A DNA stretch of 64,000 nt from Agriotes lineatus (taxonomy: Eukaryota > Arthropoda > Insecta > Coleoptera > Elateridae), in assembly GCA_940337035.1 (NCBI GenBank), contig CALNHX010003627.1, positions 81,403-145,402 of the forward strand, written 5' to 3'. A program made the position numbers and the translations under genes. The notes beneath the pieces are model-generated. The model was given only the letters and a program-made list of their open reading frames with translations. It made no database searches and had not been told where the DNA came from. Shown here in pieces: positions 20,087 to 31,619 of this stretch. The number at the start of each line of letters is the position of its first letter. Within the stretch, counting starts at the first letter, position 1.

Positions 20087-20930
20087 ACTAGCTTAAACCC
20101 CGCGGCATATGCCGCATTTAAAATGTAGGACGAATTTAATAACTTTTGTTGCACTAAAGAAAGTTTTAAAAGCACGCTAGAGATTGGCAGTAAGGAAAAG
20201 TTCCAAAAAATATATTTTCAAATGGAAAGTCTCTGTAAAGGAAACGCTTGCCCCTGGAAGGCGTCCTAATTAATATGACGTTGTTGGAACGCAGTCAAAA
20301 AAAAATCCAGAAAGAATTAATGCTCTTGTGACTTATGAGATTATATGTGAGAATTATTTGCTCCACCGAAATAATTTTCAGCTGCCTGCAATCTGTGTTT
20401 CTTTTCAGGTTTAAGCCGTTGAGCGCCATAAAAATATAAATGCGGTAACTCAAGTCTCCAGTTACGCCGTTACTGATATTGTTAAATAACTCGATTAATT
20501 ATTATTTCTTTGGCATTTTAAACTGGCATTATTATTATTATCTTTATAATAGCAACCATAAGTAACTGCTTATAATGTTTATATGCTAGCGAGTTAATTT
20601 TCTTCTTAAATCGCTAGTGAATTAATAGTAGATTGCTCTACAAGTTAAGAAAAGTGAGAGTTTTCCAGCAAATGTAAAAGTTTTACGTGAGCATGGAATT
20701 TTCCAATGTGTTAAACATGCAATTTTTCCGTGTAGTTGACAAAAATATCTTTTTAAATAATTTTGGTCAAAGTATGGAAGCGCAATGTTTACTGTACTGT
20801 ATAAATATAAATAACCAATATACATTATAGAATACTTGAAAATGGATGAATCTGTTATTAATTCATTTAGTTTCAATTTAAACTGCAGTGTTCTATAGCA
20901 GCTACTTGGCGCATTCGGTTACTTATTTAA
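20087..20930. repeat. Repeat family A, copy 2 (uninterrupted)
   Basis: Starts ACTAGCTTAAACCCCGCGG and GGCATATGCCGC and ends near GTGTTCTATAGCAGC. It gives the empty-site reference for the SINE at 8641-9584 (CATTTTAAACTGGCATT near 20513). Confidence 0.85.
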
Positions 20931-21062
20931 AAATAGACCTGCGTTTTTCACATATCTCAGCGGTCGTGCTTTTAAAAACATGATGTTTGTATTTACTTAT
21001 TTTACAGTACTGCAATTAAAGTGATAATAAATAAATCGATCAAATATTTATTTGCTTTTATT

Positions 21063-22265
21063 TTATATTCCAATACCAATATAATACAAAATACTATTAC
21101 TTTCACTTATACTACATAAAGGGCAATGCCATTCAGTATTAGGTACAGATGTTAAGCCAATAAAAATCAGATAAAACCATTCCACGGAACAGTGCAAATT
21201 ACAGCAAGCAATCATAGGCGTTCCATTATCAGGACCCTTACACAAACAATATATACTGTTATCTTTAGTTTGCGTGGCTACGAGAGCAGTGGTCCTTGTT
21301 TCCGTACTACTACTTTTATTACAAAACATTAAATTTGTACCATTATTAACATTTAACGACTCTTTGAATACATTCCAATCAGTATTAGCTGCGGCATCCT
21401 TAACTGCTTTATTTGTGAAATATTTACCGAGAAGTAGGGTATCCAATACCCAACTAAATTTTCAATCCCGGGATTTCGGTATTGAAGTAATTCTATCTGG
21501 ATCCCGGTATTCAATACCAGGATTGCCGGTGTTCAAACCGGGAATCCCTGTTTTCAGTACCGGTATTTCCAGTATTCAATACCGGGATTTCCGGTGTTCA
21601 ATACCGGGATTTCCTGTTTTCAGCACCGGTATTTCTAGTATTATCTATATATATCATAGGCTTGTAGGTGTATAATAGGTAAATATGCAAGCAACAGTGA
21701 CAACACAACTGAACACAGTTTACGCCGTTTATGGACACATCTGCTAACTGCTACTACCCTGAACCATACTAATTATTATCTATCAACATGCTGCTCCATG
21801 TCTGGCGCCGGCCAGGCTGGGTAAGGCGACTCGCAGACTCTGCGAACTGCGACGCAGTGCACACAAAAGCAATCCCAAAAATATCGAAAATTCCGGTATT
21901 GGGGAAAAATACCGGGATTGAAATACCGGATAAAAAAATTAGGGATCCCGAGATACCGACATTTTGGGATCCCGGGATTGGATGCCCTACCGAGAAGTTT
22001 CTTTTTCCCAAAATACCTCATTGAAATGTATTCTTTCACGGAAAAAATGTTTACTACTCCATACCACAAAATCACAGTAATTAACTCCAGTAATAGCGAG
22101 TTGCATTTGTATCTGGTAGTAGTAGCCATGGTTATGATCTAATTTAAATTCTTCATCCTTTTTTTTGTACACCTGAACATTTTAGAACATTTAGGTCATC
22201 TATGCCAATGTCCTTTGCGCAATAAAGACACTTAATTTTGACAACCCCCATTTCACCACCAAAAG
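21063..22265 (-). pseudogene. YqaJ-type nuclease fused to PHD finger (relic)
   Basis: On the minus strand, near 22250, the frame reads GVVKIKCLYCAKDIGID, the core of a YqaJ-type PD-(D/E)XK nuclease. In this family the position before IKC is normally the catalytic Glu (EIKC, EVKC); here it is Lys. Then come DHNHGYYYQIQMQLAITG (the conserved YYQ-Q helix) and CDFVVWSS. A hAT-like element interrupts at 21435-21989. The frame resumes, after a one-base shift, as LLGKYFTNKAVKDAA. It ends in a PHD finger: IYCLCKGPDNGTPMIACCN, SVEWFY, TEWHCPLC, where the metal-ligand order C-C-C-C-H-C is largely visible but the FHxxC part reads FYLIFIG, losing a ligand Cys. YqaJ domains act as exonucleases or recombinases; the PHD would read chromatin. 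Inactive here. Confidence 0.75.
21435..21989. mobile_element. Non-autonomous hAT-like element with CCGGTATT array
   Basis: Ends TAGGGTATCCAAT and ATTGGATGCCCTA, flanked by the 8-bp direct repeat CCGAGAAG (21427-21434, 21990-21997). Both ends carry many copies of motifs such as GGTATTCAATACCGGGA. It is inserted in the YqaJ-PHD reading frame. 555 bp; the overlapping ORFs are repeat artefacts. Confidence 0.9.
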
Positions 22266-22369
22266 GGCAAATTCAGATTACTATTTAAAATAGCATCTGC
22301 TTTTCCACTTAGATAACAAATATTAAATAATTAACGACACTAACTGTAGAGCAATAATATTGTAATGTT

Positions 22370-22850
22370 AAACATATACAGTGTGTCCCAGGATTGATGT
22401 TACAAGAGGTGAGATGGTCTAAAAAATTTTGAATTTTATTTTAAGGTTCTGGGATTCGGTTCTGCTTGGTTTGAAAAGAATTTTAAGAATATTTTCAGTT
22501 TTTGAAAAACAAGTAAGGCCTTGACAGGAAAGCGAAAACTATTTTATTTTCAGGTAAAGTACCCTTTGTGTTCATGATACGGCAAAATTTGATTAAGAAA
22601 AATTGTTTAGAATGATAAATTATGGCCCGATACAAAATTTCAGAAAGCTCTGCGGACTTATAAAAAACTGTTATTTTTGAGATAATTGTATGTTAATTTC
22701 AGGTAAACTACCCTTTTTGTTCATGATACGGTAAAATTTTATTAATAAAAGTTGTTTAGAATGACAAATTATAACCTTATACAAAATTTCAGAAGGATCT
22801 GTCGACTTAGATTAAAACGTTATTTTTTGGATTAAACAATTGGATTTATT
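22370..22850. repeat. Repeat family F, copy 2
   Basis: Matches 14333-14640, including GTGTGTCCCAGGATTGA at the left and two tandem blocks starting CAGGTAAA(C/G)TACCC. No duplication recognised. A diverged fragment may lie at 43978 (GTGTGTCCCTAGATTGA). Confidence 0.65.
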
Positions 22851-23071
22851 AAAAATTACGGTTACATCATGTCACACACCAAAAATATTTGTTTACCTAT
22901 TATATGTATTAACAGAAATAGAAAACAACGCTTTTTTGTTTATTGTAAACAAAATTAAAGCTGGTACATTCAACACTGAAACACAATTATAATAACTTGC
23001 AGTGACACTGTAAAATTTTACATTTATTACAATATATTACAATTCTAAATAGCTATTTAAGTCACAAGGAA

Positions 23072-23492
23072 TGTAAGGACCTATTAACATTTGGGGTAGG
23101 CAAGTACAAGCCAAGACGAAGTCGCGGCTTGTTGCCTGCCGAAAATGTTAATAGGCGATACATTCCGAGTTATCTTATTATATTTTTCCCGCTGCTTATC
23201 GAAATTTTCCTAGATTTCTGAAAAAATCGCTTGGTTTGTCACCTGTCACCAGGATTAATTTTTGTGAGTCGTGTTACCTATGAGTGTCACATGTCACATA
23301 AACACTTGCAATTTAGAAACAAAACGTCTAAATCTGCATCTTGCTTTGCTAATTTTATTATCCTAAGAACTTTATAATAGTATTAAGTTCCGTTGTCAAG
23401 AAAAAGCAGCAAACAAATATAATCACCGACTTACACGTTTTGTTACTAAGGCTGTATCACTGACTTACAAGATCAGCAGCGGGAAAAATATT
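23072..23492. mobile_element. Repeat family E, copy 2
   Basis: Core TIRs TATTTTTCCCGCTGCT (23181) and AGCAGCGGGAAAAATA (ends 23490). The flanking part carries an inverted pair, CCTATTAACATTT and AATGTTAATAGG. It lacks the Harbinger-type MITE present in copy 1. Confidence 0.8.
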
Positions 23493-23550
23493 AAATATTA
23501 CTTAAAAATAGTTACACGCTTATCCCTAACAATAAAAATTAAAAATGCAG

Positions 23551-24778
23551 TTATTTGTTCGCAGATGCTAATAAAATAGGAAAAATATTTTTTTTCCAAA
23601 AGTTCTCAGCTTCTAACATTGTTTGTTTAATGTAATTTGCATCATAGCCCACAGAAATAAAATTAACTTTTTGGTTTTTTTCAAAGTTAGCATCTGCAAC
23701 AGCAAAAATGCAATACGATTTATTTAAAAAATGCATTTGCATTTGTATTTGAGCTCTATACTTGGCCGTAACTTTATTTTGTGATGTTATATAGTTTAAC
23801 ACTGCTTTGTCTGTAGAGGGGCACTTCACTTCAACAACGAAATTGTCACTCACTGCATCTGGTGAAGCTCCGAAAATAGGGTGGTTCTTTGAAAGTACAA
23901 TTCCCACAGAACTTAATTTGGTCTTCATATTTTTTTCGACAATTTGTAATACTTGCTTTTCTAATCGTCTACCCCTTTCCATTGCTTTGGTATCCCTCAG
24001 TTTTGTAACTCCAATTACCTGTTGCACAAATGAGCCACATTCAGTTTTGCAATGTGCAGCATTATATAATTTCGAGGCGGTTATCCTCCCATATCGTAAA
24101 CGATGCCACAAACTGTCTTCGGCTTGCATTAGGGTACAATATGCAGCTTCCTTGCACAAATCTTCATTCATGTGCTGCTTGGTGAAGGTGATGAAATCAT
24201 CATATAGGGCTCCACCACTGCTAACAAATTTTAATAATAAACCGTACAAATCCAGGCAGCTATACTTGGGTTCTTTAAACAGTTTAAATATTTCGCCAGC
24301 TGCTTTGTTTTGTACTCCTAAACGCATTGCCTTCTGATAAAAGTTACCCTGATCTTCTTCAACGGGTATACCCCCAAATTCTGCCACAGTCAAAAATTTT
24401 AGCGATGTGCCCACTTTTGACAGTTGCGACTTCTTCCAATAGCACTGGACTTCTGTGGGTGCGGGTTCTTCGCTCCTCCTATGCATCCACATAAGTACTG
24501 CTACAGCATGCTTGCATCCACCTGTAAAAAATTTTTTTTTAAATTTTAAAACAGATTAATAACAGATTATTATTAAATTACCAGCTGATGCAGCGCAGTC
24601 CAAACATTCCACCTTCTCTACTTTACTCTGCTTTTCATTTACTTGTAACACCACATTATAGTTTTTCGCTCTCACTCGGTGTTCAGGACAAATTCTGCAT
24701 TTAACGGTGCACAATTCACCCTCTCGTCGGAGCTGCACATATCCTATGGCTGAGTCACCGTAACTTTCACGTCCAGCA
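23551..24778 (-). CDS. SWIM zinc finger plus YqaJ-type nuclease (transposon-related gene)
   Basis: Two exons are visible on the minus strand. Exon 24778-24582 follows an acceptor TTGTTGTTAG and reads SYGDSAIGYVQLRRE then ECLDCAASAG. A 60-bp GT-AG intron (24581-24522) follows. Exon 24521-23551 restores GGCKHAVAVLMWMHRR, completing a SWIM-type zinc motif across the splice. The nuclease domain follows: LRYGRITASKLYNAAHC, FGASPDAV with the catalytic Asp, VVEVKCPS with the Glu-X-Lys pair, and YRAQIQMQMHF (usual YYxQ-Q helix). About 389 codons are open with no stop, so it may be functional, though any 5' exon is missing. SWIM-YqaJ proteins of this type are common in insects and, as I recall, YqaJ nucleases accompany ISL2EU/IS4EU-type transposons; that link is inference. 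Confidence 0.75.
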
Positions 24779-24838
24779 CTAACAACAAAACAACAATAAT
24801 AATAGCACCAGAACTACAGAACTAATTCTATTCAACAT

Positions 24839-26743
24839 AAATTAAAATAACTAACTTGGGTAATCCTGCTGTTTAATGCTCCCATTTTGAACTACCGATG
24901 CCAGAGCTAGTAATATAGGACGGATGCTGCAATGCTGTGGGTCGATTCTACTACCATTAGCAGTAGTTCACTTCGATAAAGAAATTGGGAAAACTATAAA
25001 AATGCAAAATAAATTAACAAGACAATTAAATTTTAATTATCTAACATTATATTACAAGTACATTATTAGCAATAAAACTGTTTCCGTTATAATTGAAATT
25101 CGACTATTTTTGTGATTGTAAGCAACTTCTTTAATAATCTTTTTGCAGTAAAATTATTTAAAAATTGCAGTAATAACCCCTAGTATAATTAAAATAAAAT
25201 TTAATTTGTCAGCAAATGGATAAAAAAGAAATGAAATATACTACCTACTGTATTTGTAAATAAAACTCCAGTGTTAAGTTTATTGAATATAAAAAAGGGC
25301 AAAACCTGTAAATACAAACAATACATTAAATTGTTTCTAAAAAAGTGCACATGGATTTACAAAAAATACACTGAACTGTTATTAAAAGTGCATATATATT
25401 TACCAAAAATAAATGAAATTGTTTATAAAAATGTACAGATGTATTTACAAGAAATAAATTGAATTTTTAATAAAAAACATTTATATATTTGGCAAAAATG
25501 AAGTAAATTGTTTATAAAAATGTACAGATGTATTTACAAGAAATAAACTGAATTGTTAATAAAAAATGTTTATATATTTACTAGAAATAAATTAAATTGT
25601 TTATAAAAAGTACACATATTTACAAAAATAAACTAAGTTGTTATTAAAAAAGTGCATAAAAATAAATTAAACTGTTTTTAAAAAAGTGCATAAATATAAA
25701 TTAAATTGTTTATAAAAAGTACACATATTTACAAAAATAAACTAAGTTGAAAAAAGTGCATAAAAATAAATCAAATTGTTTTTAAAAAAGTACATAAAAT
25801 AAATTACATTGTTTTTAACAAAGTACAAATATATTTACAAAAATATAATGTTATTAAAAGAGTGATAAATGATAACAGATTACAATACGTATTGTTGGCT
25901 TATGGCAATTATAAATTCGGAAAAAATATTATCATTATGAAATTGATTTCGCCGTATAAATTCGTGCAAATACGACTCAAAAAGCGACTGGGAGGTACCA
26001 AACTGTCGCCGAAGCTTTCGCTTTGCTCGCATCCACAATTTATTATTGGTAAATATATGAACATTTTTTATTAACAATTCAGTTTATTTCTTGTAAATAC
26101 ATCTGTACATTCTTATAGACAATTTAATTTATTATTGGTAAATATATAAACAATTTTTATTAACAATTAAGTTTATTTCTTGTAAATACATCTGTACATT
26201 TTTATAAACAATTTACTTTATTTTTGGCAAATATATATGCACTTTTAATAACAGTTCAGTGTATTTTTTGTAAATCCATGTGCACTTTTTCATAAACAAT
26301 TTAATGTATTGTTTGTAGTTACAGGTTTTGCACTTTTTTATATTCAATAAACTTAACACTGTTTGGAGTTTTATTTACAAATACAGTAGTTTTAATTATA
26401 CTAGGGGTTATTACTGTAATTTTTAAATAATTTTACTGCAAAAAGATTATTAAGGAAGTTGCTTACAATCGCAAAAATAGTCGAATTTCCATTGTAACGG
26501 AAACAGTTTTATTGCTAATAATTTACTTGTAATATAATGTTAGATAATTAAAATTTAATTGTCTGGTTAATTTAATTTGCATTTTTATAGTTTTCCCAAT
26601 TTCTTTATCGAAATGAACTACTGCTAATGGTAGTAGAATCGACCCTCATCATTGCAGCATCCCTCCTATATTACTAGCTCTGGAATCGGTAGTTCAAAAT
26701 GGGAGCATTAAACAGCAGGATTACCCTAACTTGAGTTTTAATT
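24839..26743. mobile_element. 1.9-kb foldback with tandem repeats in its arms
   Basis: The outer arms (ACTAACTTGGGTAATCCTGC at left, inverse at 26718-26735) match over about 900 bp in inverted orientation. The arms contain degenerate 50-60 bp tandem units around ATTGTTTATAAAAATGTACA and ATTTACAAGAAATAAA (25330-25850, 26050-26320). The centre (25870-26046) is unrelated. It lies about 60 bases upstream of the visible 5' end of the SWIM-YqaJ gene. The ORF 25271-25462 is repeat-derived. Confidence 0.85.
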
Positions 26744-26787
26744 TCAATGCCAGATAAATATTTTAGCTTACAACTTATTTTTTACGG

Positions 26788-27345
26788 TAATCTTGTATTG
26801 TACGACGCCACCGATGAACTACTGTTCCTAGAGTCAGTAATCTTGGAGGGAGGGATCGCTAACATGTCAAATACCTTACACTATTGCCAGACCTTTGTTT
26901 ACTTGTACAGCAATTTGGGGTCTAATTCGTTTTAGTTTGCATGTTTATCGTGGTCCTAACATCAATGTCGAATAGAGGTGTTCTAGCTCCAACTGTTTTG
27001 TGAATGAAGATAACATTTTGACACTAAACCATATCCGTGATTCTTGCAGGTGTTGCGGTTAGGGTCAAACTAAAATGTATTGAACGGTTGACGAAGCGTG
27101 GATTAATACATAATTTCCTTCGGTGTAAATGCTGTTAGGTAGATATGGCGTTTGTTTAACGATTGTTCACGATTAAAAGCAAACTAAAAATAATTTGGCG
27201 CCAAAAGCTGTTGAAGCCAAACAATAAAGGTCTGGCAACGTTTTAAGGTAATTTTAATCTAAACGATCAGCTGTTCGCGCCTCCCTCCAAGATTACTGAC
27301 TCTAGGAACAGTAGTTCATCGGTGGCGTCGTACAATACAAGATTT
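26788..27345. mobile_element. Foldback/TIR element
   Basis: AATCTTGTATTGTACGACGC at the left is inverted at 27280-27345. The similarity continues inward through GTTCCTAGAGTCAGTAATC and a second block, TTGCCAGACCTTT. The arms total about 130 bp. No target duplication or coding sequence was found. Confidence 0.75.
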
Positions 27346-27949
27346 TTAAAACTTACCTATTCTCTTTAACACCACGAATTTCACAGGCAGAAAAGCAGTC
27401 ATTGTTTAATAGGATTGATAATAATGAAAATTGTGCAGTGCGAAACGCATTGATTGCCTCTGTTTTTGCCAGATAAAAATTCCATGCAAATCTTAGGTTA
27501 TGTCACACAAAAGCACACAAAATTAAAATGGAAAATATAATAACGAATACTCACTTTTCTACAACAGAAATGAGGGTTTCCTTCTTCGTAAACTAAAGGC
27601 CAGCTGTCAACACGACGATTTTAGCCCTGTTGCCAAATTTACACTGTACGAAATAAATTTGTAGAAACGGTTTCAAAATGTACCAGGTCTGTCAACGCTG
27701 CTAATATCAAGACCACGCCCACAATCGAACTACACATAGACCACGCGCATGCATGTTTGACCTTGGGAAGTGTTCTGCTTTATTATAGAGTTATGATGAG
27801 TGCGTTTGATTTTTTTGCGATAAATCGGTTCCCGTTAACATTATATGGAAATTGTCAGGTCATTTTGGTATTTTAATTAGCCACCTAGGCTTTAGGGCAG
27901 CGTGTCCGTATGCTAAACCCTTTTAGTTACTTATTTGGCTTCATCGCCT
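27346..27949. other. No gene recognised
   Basis: Moderately AT-rich sequence leading into the GC-rich block; nothing supportable. Confidence 0.4.
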
Positions 27950-29827
27950 AATTCCATAATAATGATTTTGCACATATTTGGCCCCAAACGCAGTATTTCT
28001 CGTCAGTTGGAGCACCCCTTTGCTGGTACTTTGGCAGCCGGGTGTTATCGCTCGCAAGAATTCCGAACCTTCTAGAAATCACGCCGTTGAGGCGACTGCG
28101 AGGCTTCGTGCTATCTTTGTCACCGACACTTATTTGTTTCATTTTATCGCCTCACGATTGGCTGCCGAGATATAGTCACGTGGGGACGCAACCGATGTGT
28201 CATGTTGCAGCGCTTCCCTCTGGGCAGTTGATCGCAGCCCGTTGCAGAAAGCGTACGTTTGGTGGTTGTGTTACCCAGGCGGCGTCCTTCGGCCCCTTAG
28301 GTGCCCGAGGACGCCTGCCGCTGTCCTTTTAGTATTGTTGCCGTGGAGGCCCTCTTTTCCGTTGCCCGTCTCGAGCTGTGGCAGCGAGCGCTGCGAGAAT
28401 GGTTTCAAGTTCGAGAGGTGTTGTGTTTGTGCGTGCTCCGAATTATTTCGGCGTAGCGTGAGTGCATCTTGAGTCCAGTTTCTGCTCCCGTAAGTAAGGG
28501 GTCGTCCCCTTCATCTCGACATTCGAGGATCTGTCCCGCAGAACGTAAGTGGCCCATTTTCGTCGTCAAGTTGTACGCGTCCTGACGCGGCGCACGTCGC
28601 CATTATGGCGGATACCCACTCATCACTATAACCGTCGAATATCGAATGTACCTGCCACCTAAGACTGCAGCCTGTCGCAACTCAACTGTACCAGGCTTCC
28701 CGACCGCCTACGTATTAAGGTATGTGTCTTTGAACTGATTACCGTTGTGAACGCGAGTGTTCCTGTCCCGCGTGCGAGTTGTTTTGGAACGCCGCGAACG
28801 AGCCCGTCACGTCTCTTGTGCGTACAGGCACTGTCGTCATATTTGCCCGCATTTCCAAATTACAGACTGTCTATTTTACAAGGGCTTGCATTACTGTATG
28901 TTGCATAAGGCGTCGCGCCCACATGCTGTGCGTTCATTTCAAATTACAGACTGTCTATTTTACAAGGGCTTGCATTACTGTATGTTGCATAAGGCGTCGC
29001 GCCCGCGTGCTGTGCGTTCATTCCAAATTACAGACTGTCTATGTTACAAGTGCTACTTTGTTCATTACTGTACGTTGCATAAGGCTTCGCGCCCACATGC
29101 TGCGCATTCATTTCGAATTTTAGGCTGTATCTTTGCACGAGCTTGCGCCTAGTGCTACCTTGTTTATTCTGTACATCTGTCGCTAGGTTTAGAGCGTGCG
29201 CCAGCTGGTGTTTTCTTAGATATAATATATATATATAGGGCGACGCACTCCGCTGCCCCATTGTAACCCGTGATTCAATATATGACTTGTTAATTAAGGA
29301 AACTATTGTTTTGTTTCGACTTGTGCATGTTCTGTTTCAGATAAGCGCCCCCTTCAGTGATTATTGTACGACGGGACTAGGGAGCCTTGAGCGTACAGGT
29401 GGGTGAGACAGCTGCGTAGTCGCGGTCGGATTGGCACCTAATTACAATCTTCGCATAAGGCAACCCCGAAATTGTTATTTGAACTTGCAACTCTTGAGTA
29501 ATCCTATCGACGGAGTGTCTTGGATACTTCGCCCCCGTCTAACCGCCCAGGTCCGGTTAGTCGGGTTAAGACAGACTTGGTGGCGCCCTCATTATTTTAC
29601 CGTTAGTTACCGACCTTCTGGTCGTTACCCTCAGATAATCTCGTTAAAGGACCCGCCCATCTCCACTGAAAGTCTAGCTCGGCCTAACTTGTTGCGGCGT
29701 GGGTGGCGGCCTAGGAGATATTTCGTCCCGATTTCGTCAGTTACGGCCCGCGCCGGCCGTTTCGTTATTGTATGAGCCGGTGCGGTGTCGTAAAGTCAGT
29801 TTAAGACCGTAACACATTCAACAAATG
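27950..29827 (+). promoter_or_regulatory. GC-rich block with tandem array and TATA-like run; possible LTR or promoter/leader
   Basis: Base composition shifts sharply to GC-rich between about 27950 and the assembly gap. It contains an inverted CCAAT box (GATTGGCTG, about 28158), an E-box TCACGTGG (about 28177), the tandem array at 28852-29150, and a TATA-like run TATAATATATATATATAGGG at about 29220. Further down TTGGTGGCGCCCTC (29578) resembles a tRNA primer-binding site. The set would suit the U3-R-leader part of an LTR retrotransposon or a cellular promoter; neither is proven because the sequence stops at the gap. ORFs here are not convincing as proteins. Confidence 0.35.
28852..29150. repeat. 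84-bp tandem array, 3.5 copies
   Basis: Units start near 28852, 28937 and 29021, plus a partial at 29111. They share CAAATTACAGACTGTCTATT, GCATTACTGTATGTTGCATA and AAGGCGTCGCGCCC, with 5-15% differences and one small insertion in unit 3. The array lies about 70 bases upstream of the TATA-like run. Confidence 0.9.
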
Positions 29828-29850
29828 NNNNNNNNNNNNNNNNNNNNNNN
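29828..29850. other. Assembly gap (23 N)
   Basis: A run of 23 N. The sequence changes abruptly from GC-rich to a LINE fragment across it, so adjacency of the two sides is not assured. Confidence 0.99.
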
Positions 29851-30345
29851 CTTCCTTAGTAAGAGAGAAGTGTCAAAGCATACAAAGATCAAACTATGTA
29901 AATCAGTTTTTATACCAACCTTAACGTACGGGTGTGAGTCTTGGGTATTAACAGCTAAACAACGATTTAAATTGCAAGCATGTGAGATGCGAATCCTAAG
30001 AAAAATAAAAGGAGAGAATAAAAAACGAAAACATTAAAAAAAACCTTAAAAGTAAGATCACTGTTTACCTATATAGAGAAAACACAATTACGCTGGTTTG
30101 GACACCTTGTAAGGATGAAGGACGATAGAACTGCAAAGAAAATATGGGAATGGTACGGACAACAAAATAAGCAGAGGAAGACCCAGAAATACGTGGAACA
30201 AGGAAATAAGGAATATATTTGAAAGAAGAGGAGTAACTTGGGCGAGAGCAAAAGAGATGGCCATGGACAGGAAGCTATGGAAACAATTTTGTGAAGATCA
30301 ACCCTAAAAACAGCACCCTCGACACCGAAAGGTAGAAGAGGACCG
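29851..30345 (+). pseudogene. Non-LTR retrotransposon RT C-terminus (relic)
   Basis: The first frame reads IKLCKSVFIPTLTYGCESWV then ACEMRILRKIKG, the thumb region of RTE/CFDP2-type LINE proteins. After frame changes it continues as EKTQLRWFGHLVRMKDD (the classic QLRWFGH motif), RRGVTWARAKEMAMDRK-like sequence and a stop at about 30305. It is cut at its 5' end by the gap and ends near a TATG-rich tail (about 30350). Multiple frameshifts; dead. Confidence 0.8.
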
Positions 30346-31480
30346 GATTATGTATGTATATATGTTTGATGTAGTATAAAGTGTTTACATGCTCCTCAAT
30401 TACAGTTACCTGTAATTTTATCACTATGTTATGCAAATCATATATCAAAAACGATAGGATTAGAATATAATTAATTCAATTTATAACAACAAAAATTAAT
30501 ATGTAGAAATGTCGCCACAGTTTACAATTACATCTTGCAATGAAATTAGTAAATCTCTGATATCTACATACAGGAGATAAGTTGTATTTTTGCTTACTTC
30601 AAACTGAGTTTCAATTGCTCTTATTGGCATTTCTTTCTCTATCTTATCGACATTTTCTTCTTTTTCGAATTCATCAAATGACGTTTGTTGACAGCGAAAA
30701 TGTGACAGCTAATTTAAATGCACAGGCTACTAAGATATTATTCTAAAAGTTGAGTTTACATTAGAGTAAAATACGTGTACCCGAGTTTTTGGCGACAACC
30801 GTACCTACTATTAATTTTTCAATAAATATTAAGAAGAGTACATCTCTTTTTTTCAGGTATTTTTTTTTCAGTTGCTGTACATAGATTGCTCAGTACGACC
30901 TTAATATGAAAATTCTATATTCTTGATGTGATTATTTGTCAAAATATCTTAATATTGTGTTAAGTTAATTTTAATTTCTTCGCGCCACTAGTCGTAGCCC
31001 ATTTAGTTTTAACTATTTTTGGTCAACGCTGCCCTTGCTGTTCGTTTTCACGAAATCAGGGTTGTAATATTAGCTTATTGCAGGGAGACGCTTGCTTAGA
31101 CAGCCAAGGTCTGCACGTTTGTTAAAAATTTGTCTCTGCCGGTACAATCCGCGCCCGATCGGGAAGACTGCATTTCTTGCACATAACGTCTGCATAGTTT
31201 TGTGGAAAATTACCTTTTCTGCCGTTACACCTCGCTAGAGGGGACTAATGAAGCTGGCGAGCTGCAAATTTTGTTTTTCGACTGACAGTCGGGATTTAAT
31301 ATTCAAGCTCGCATGTGTGGCTCTTGAATCCCCAATCTGCCGCGGAAGTAGGTTGGTGATTTATCAATATTCAGCAGGAGGTATTTGATTGTGTCTGGGT
31401 AAAGATTGCCGCAGGTGGTAATGCTGCTGTGATTCGTGACTGTGTCATAATATTATCACTCGATTTATTTGGAATTTATT
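30346..31480. other. No gene recognised
   Basis: Mixed-composition sequence with no supportable gene or repeat boundary. Confidence 0.4.
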
Positions 31481-31619
31481 CGGTTAGGATGTACATAAAT
31501 AAATATTTGGGGTTACCGTCCTTTATCATTCTCTTACCGTGGGATCCCCCAAAGATGAATATTATATGAGATAAGATATCGCCCGTCTGCGAATTTCTTC
31601 CTTTGAGTTGGCTACTTGA

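Noticed and set aside
23807..24337. 176-codon plus-strand ORF
   Set aside because: Antisense shadow of the SWIM-YqaJ nuclease exon.
25271..25462. 63-codon ORF with YKKYTELLLKVHIYL-type repeats
   Set aside because: Derived from tandem units in the foldback arms.
28757..29152. 131-codon ORF with internal FQITDCLFYKG repeats
   Set aside because: The repeats follow the non-coding 84-bp tandem array; an overlapping frame shows the same pattern.
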